The notes beneath the pieces are model-generated. The model saw only the letters and a program-made list of their open reading frames with translations, was not told the DNA's origin and searched no databases. Shown here one piece after another: positions 7,741 to 10,283 of a stretch of DNA of 10,283 nt (position 1 is its first letter; every line of letters starts with the position of its first letter). The position numbers and the translations under genes were made by a program. This DNA is from Roseovarius sp. (lineage in GTDB: Bacteria; Pseudomonadota; Alphaproteobacteria; Rhodobacterales; Rhodobacteraceae): positions 1 through 10,283 of the forward strand of contig SLDH01000098.1 of NCBI GenBank assembly GCA_007125415.1. Reading direction: 5' to 3'.

Positions 7741-8591
7741 TCAGTCGATCAGAGCATCGCCGCGCTGGTTTGCTCTCCCGTGATGAATGGGAAGGGTTCT
7801 GCCATAGAGTTGCCTTGTGCGCTCGACGCTTCCAACCATCCCCTGCTCCCTGGCGTAGGACAGAATGGCAACATAACGGGGTGTCGAGCCCTTCAGTGGC
7901 GCAACACGGTGCAGGGAATAACGGCCCCTGAACAGTTGCAGATCTCCGGGTTCAAGCGTCAGTGAAATCACCCTTTCGGAGGTTCCGTCAAGGACCTTCG
8001 AAACCTCGGCGAAATTCTCGTCCTCGCTCGTTCGGATCATCGGGGCATATTCGAAAACACCCCCCACTCGGCGTTCTGAAGTGCCGGTGTGACTGTGAAA
8101 TTATTGGTGTCAAAGTGCCAGGGGAAACCGTTTCCTTCCCATGCCGCATTCACAATGACGTCAGCCAGCGGGTCTGCGTAGCGGAAAAACCGGTCTTCCG
8201 GTTCCTGAAGGCAGTCACGAATGAAGGCATCGAACCCCTCTTTGTCGAGAATGCTGCGCAAAGCGCCGTCCGACCGGAAATTGTCTGCCGGGATGAACGC
8301 GTTGGAGCGATCGAAGAACCGGCGTCTTGGATCAGACGCGGGCAGATCCGGGTCGTCCGCCGTGAAATAGGCGTTCGTGCGCGAGTAGCTGCGGTGGCCC
8401 TTGTCGGAAACACCATCGGTCTCTGCAACCGCGGCCGCAACGCCTGCCGGGGTCAGAAAACCCTTGAGAACGGCACAACCGCGCGGGCCCAGGTCACCGC
8501 GTACCTGCTGCAGTATGGCATCACGCCCGGGTCCGGGTGTCAGAACCGGGTACTTCCGGAGATTGATCAAGTCATCGGCCGCGTGCTCCAT
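7741..8591 (-). pseudogene. Fe(II)/2-oxoglutarate-dependent oxygenase, frameshifted
   Basis: Two frames together encode one protein of about 283 residues. The first (8591 to 8037) starts MEHAADDLIN and carries PWHFDTNNFTVT, giving iron ligands His159 and Asp161. Past residue 176 it leaves the family and stops at 8037. The second (about 8064 to 7741) continues with GGVFEYAP...LEPGDLQLFRGRYSLHRV...STPRYVAILSY. It supplies the second iron histidine (composite about 228) and the 2-oxoglutarate arginine (about 239). The switch lies at a run of six G on the minus strand (8060-8065); one more G restores the frame. The architecture matches the BesD/HalD oxygenase family. HxD rather than HxG suggests a hydroxylase, not a halogenase; the substrate is unknown. 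AAGGGAG at 8599-8605 precedes the ATG. A sequencing error is as likely as a true null allele. Confidence 0.8.
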
Positions 8592-8838
8592 GGGTCCGCT
8601 CCCTTCGGGGCTGCGTTGCGTTCCGCAGAAGACGCTTTCGGTCCGCCTCAGTCTGGCGGGAGGACGACATCGCAACGTCGTTTATGGCATGTTGCGCCAA
8701 AATGGATTCATCGCAGCCCGGCGCGCTGGCGGTGGCTGTATCGTCACGGGCGTGGCCGCGAGGCGCCAAGGCTGTGCCACATGTTTGCCGATGGCGGCTA
8801 TCCGGCGCATCACAACCTGCTCGCAAGAACCTGAAATC
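8592..8838. other. non-coding stretch upstream of the oxygenase gene
   Basis: About 250 bp separate the oxygenase start from the dyad next to the DUF5368-like gene. Reading frames crossing it have no recognisable product. The stretch presumably contains the oxygenase promoter, but I cannot pick out a convincing -35/-10 pair. A small dyad ACGAC/GTCGT lies at 8664-8681. Confidence 0.35.
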
Positions 8839-8860
8839 ATTCAGACCGATTCTGAATCGG
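8839..8860. repeat. overlapping inverted repeats next to the DUF5368-like gene
   Basis: Two perfect 7-base dyads overlap: ATTCAGA (8839-8845) with TCTGAAT (8851-8857), and CCGATTC (8846-8852) with GAATCGG (8854-8860). They begin 4 bases past the stop of the minus-strand gene at 8865. Read on that strand, the CCGATTC dyad could fold as a 5-bp stem followed by a moderately T-rich tract, so it may be a weak terminator. The nested symmetry would equally suit a protein-binding operator for the oxygenase gene. Function is inferred. Confidence 0.4.
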
Positions 8861-8864
8861 ACTC

Positions 8865-9224
8865 CTAGTCCGCCGTCGGGTGCTGCCTGCGCAGCAAGGA
8901 CTGCGCCACATAGACGAGGATCGCCAGGCCCACCGCGCCCGTCACGGCCACGCCGAGCAGCACGATCGCGTCGATCGGCCCGCCGATATCGGCGAGGCTC
9001 GACCGCGTAATCCACAGCACGAACCACACCGCCGCAACCGCCCCGAAGGGCATCGACAGCTGCGCCACCAGGTATTTCCGGAACGACAGCGCCCGGTCGC
9101 GAAACAAAACGTAGATCCACGCGACCGTGATTACCACTGCCGCCGCCACCATGCTCCAGAACAGCCAGCGTCCGAACATTTCCTCGAACACTGTCAGCAT
9201 CGTTATCAGGCTGAATTCTTCCAT
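8865..9224 (-). CDS. DUF5368-like small membrane protein
   Basis: This 119-residue protein has three predicted membrane helices: about 20-41, 52-73 and 85-110. A conserved-looking connecting stretch runs FEEMFGRWLFW (13-23), LVAQLSMPFGAVAAVWFV (52-69) and ADIGGPIDAIVLLG (78-91). I associate this pattern with the alphaproteobacterial family DUF5368, from memory and without a search; no function is established. The ATG at 9224 has an excellent GGAGG five bases upstream. The TTG at 9239 and GTG at 9236 further up would read through that ribosome binding site and are rejected. It lies 144 bp downstream of the sulfide:quinone oxidoreductase gene in the same direction. That spacing makes co-transcription possible but not certain. 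A membrane partner of quinone-linked sulfide oxidation is a guess from position only. Confidence 0.78.
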   Translation of the reverse strand: MEEFSLITMLTVFEEMFGRWLFWSMVAAAVVITVAWIYVLFRDRALSFRKYLVAQLSMPFGAVAAVWFVLWITRSSLADIGGPIDAIVLLGVAVTGAVGLAILVYVAQSLLRRQHPTAD

Positions 9225-9333
9225 CTTTTCCTCCACCAAGGGCGCATGCGTGTTGTCCCTTTCATCTCAACATCGATATCCCCGGACGGGGCCAGACAGC
9301 CAGAGCCTTGCCGATTTGCGCACGACCATTGAT

Positions 9334-9370
9334 GAGCGCGCCCCGGGACCAGGCTCTCAGTCGCGCGCTC
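9334..9370 (-). repeat. 8-bp inverted repeat at the end of the SQR gene
   Basis: GAGCGCGC at 9334-9341 is perfectly complementary to GCGCGCTC at 9363-9370. The latter overlaps the SQR stop codon (9369-9371). The loop is 21 bases and no T-run follows on the minus strand, so it is not a standard intrinsic terminator. It could be an mRNA-stabilising or attenuating stem between SQR and the DUF5368-like gene. Confidence 0.35.
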
Positions 9371-10283
9371 AGGCGCGTCCGCGCAGCATGGCGTTGTAAG
9401 TGGCCTTGAGCGCCACCTCCTTCACAAGCCAAGAAATCCAGAGCTCTTCCAGCGGTGCGACAAGCCCCGGGAAGGACGGGGTAAGGTTGTCGTTGTAGTC
9501 GAACTCAACCAGCATTGCGCGGCCCACACGGGTAATCAGCGGGCACGATGTGTAGCCGTCAAAGAGGGTGGAGCCCTCGCTGCCGGCGATCTCGCTGACC
9601 AGATGATCCTCGACAACCGGCAGGTGGAACTTGACTGATGCGGCGGTCTTGCCCTTGGGCACGCCATTGATGTCACCGATGCCGAACACGTTGGAATAGC
9701 GCGCATGGCGCAGGGTCTGCATGTCGACCTCTATCCAGCCCTGATCGGTCCAGCGGTCAGCCCAGCTCAGCCCCGACTCGCGAATGACCTGTGGCGCGCG
9801 TTGCGGCGGGACAACGTTGATGAAGTCCCAACTGTCGGTCACGTCGCCTTCGGGAGTGGCGTAGGTCGCGGTCTTGGCGCCCGCGTCGATGGCCTTGAGA
9901 ACATGGTTGTAGCGATAACGGATGTCGCGCTGGTCCATGATCTGGCGCACACGGTGGTGGATCACCGGCACCCCGAACAGGTCATTCGCTTGCGTGTTGT
10001 AGACGAACTCGCAGCGCTCGCGATTGCCCTTGGTGGTGGCGATATCCTCACCCAGCAGGCAGATCTTGACCGGCGCACCAGCGCATTTCATCTCGGTCGC
10101 CGGGCGGCCGAACATTCCCACACCGCCCTCATCGGTGAAACGGTCAAGTGCGTGCCAGCTTGTCTCGGCGTAGTCGGGGCCTGCATAATGCGCGCTGATG
10201 CCATGCTCGGGGCCGACCATCGACAGATCGAACCCTTCGATACCCTCCCAGTCGAGCACCAGCCCGGTGGAGACGATGAGGTA
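9369..10283 (-). CDS. sqr: sulfide:quinone oxidoreductase, 5' end outside the window
   Basis: The visible 304 C-terminal residues belong to a membrane-associated flavoprotein that oxidises sulfide and passes electrons to quinone. Counting from the first visible residue, KCAGAP holds Cys67 and the DGYTSCPL block holds Cys247. These are the two cysteines expected to carry the sulfur bridge. FGIGD near 200-204 is the second FAD-binding motif, followed by GVPKGKTAASVK. The KCAGAP, VPP, YTSCPLIT and LVEFDYN blocks closely resemble the mitochondrial SQR type (type II) rather than the classical Rhodobacter type. The reading frame continues to the right edge (YLIVSTGL... at the edge), so the N-terminal FAD motif and the start are missing. 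The C-terminus ends MLRGRA. The DUF5368-like gene follows in the same direction. A flavocytochrome c sulfide dehydrogenase is excluded by the paired cysteines and context. Confidence 0.92.
   Translation of the reverse strand, partial: YLIVSTGLVLDWEGIEGFDLSMVGPEHGISAHYAGPDYAETSWHALDRFTDEGGVGMFGRPATEMKCAGAPVKICLLGEDIATTKGNRERCEFVYNTQANDLFGVPVIHHRVRQIMDQRDIRYRYNHVLKAIDAGAKTATYATPEGDVTDSWDFINVVPPQRAPQVIRESGLSWADRWTDQGWIEVDMQTLRHARYSNVFGIGDINGVPKGKTAASVKFHLPVVEDHLVSEIAGSEGSTLFDGYTSCPLITRVGRAMLVEFDYNDNLTPSFPGLVAPLEELWISWLVKEVALKATYNAMLRGRA

Noticed and set aside
7204..7965. 253-residue plus-strand open frame across the uppP-like start and the gap
   Set aside because: It is antisense to two recognisable genes at its ends, and its middle part (7468-7740) has no familiar motif or ribosome binding site.
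8572..9120. 182-residue minus-strand open frame over the gap and the DUF5368-like gene
   Set aside because: It is an out-of-frame reading of the DUF5368-like gene, rich in Arg, with no start signal. The other frame gives a clean three-helix protein.

Overview
The window looks like chromosomal DNA of a GC-rich alphaproteobacterium, most likely the Rhodobacteraceae/Roseobacter group. The assignment rests on high GC, codon use, and the company of a DUF2125 protein, a DUF5368-like protein, a sulfide:quinone oxidoreductase and a MotA/MotB-like pair. No rRNA, tRNA, CRISPR array or complete insertion sequence is visible.

Layout: positions 1-251 hold no gene I can support. A DUF2125 envelope protein (252-1247, minus) diverges from a ChaC-type gamma-glutamylcyclotransferase (1315-1857, plus) across a 67-bp gap. 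Downstream on the plus strand are two tightly coupled genes (1911-3110 and 3114-5156). They encode a MotA/TolQ/ExbB-like four-helix membrane protein and a MotB-like partner: one membrane helix with an aspartate, a very long proline-free coiled coil, and a C-terminal OmpA-like peptidoglycan-binding domain. This ion-motor-like pair is the most interesting content of the window. It converges on a minus-strand mgtE magnesium channel (5176-6522), which lies behind an UppP/BacA-family phosphatase (6601-7467) whose usual second catalytic glutamate is methionine.

Right part, all minus strand: an Fe(II)/2-oxoglutarate oxygenase related to the BesD/HalD family (7741-8591) is broken by a frameshift at a six-G run. 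It is followed by a plausible terminator and flanked on both sides by about 270 bp of apparently non-coding DNA. A small three-helix membrane protein of the DUF5368 type (8865-9224) follows a sulfide:quinone oxidoreductase of the mitochondrial-like type (9369 to the window edge, 5' end missing).

Working together: DUF2125, the motor-like pair and the UppP-like protein concern the envelope. MgtE handles Mg2+. SQR feeds sulfide electrons into the quinone pool, and the DUF5368-like protein may be co-transcribed with it. The motor-like pair resembles the ZorA/ZorB half of the Zorya defence system, but no effector genes lie beside it, so a housekeeping envelope role is at least as likely.
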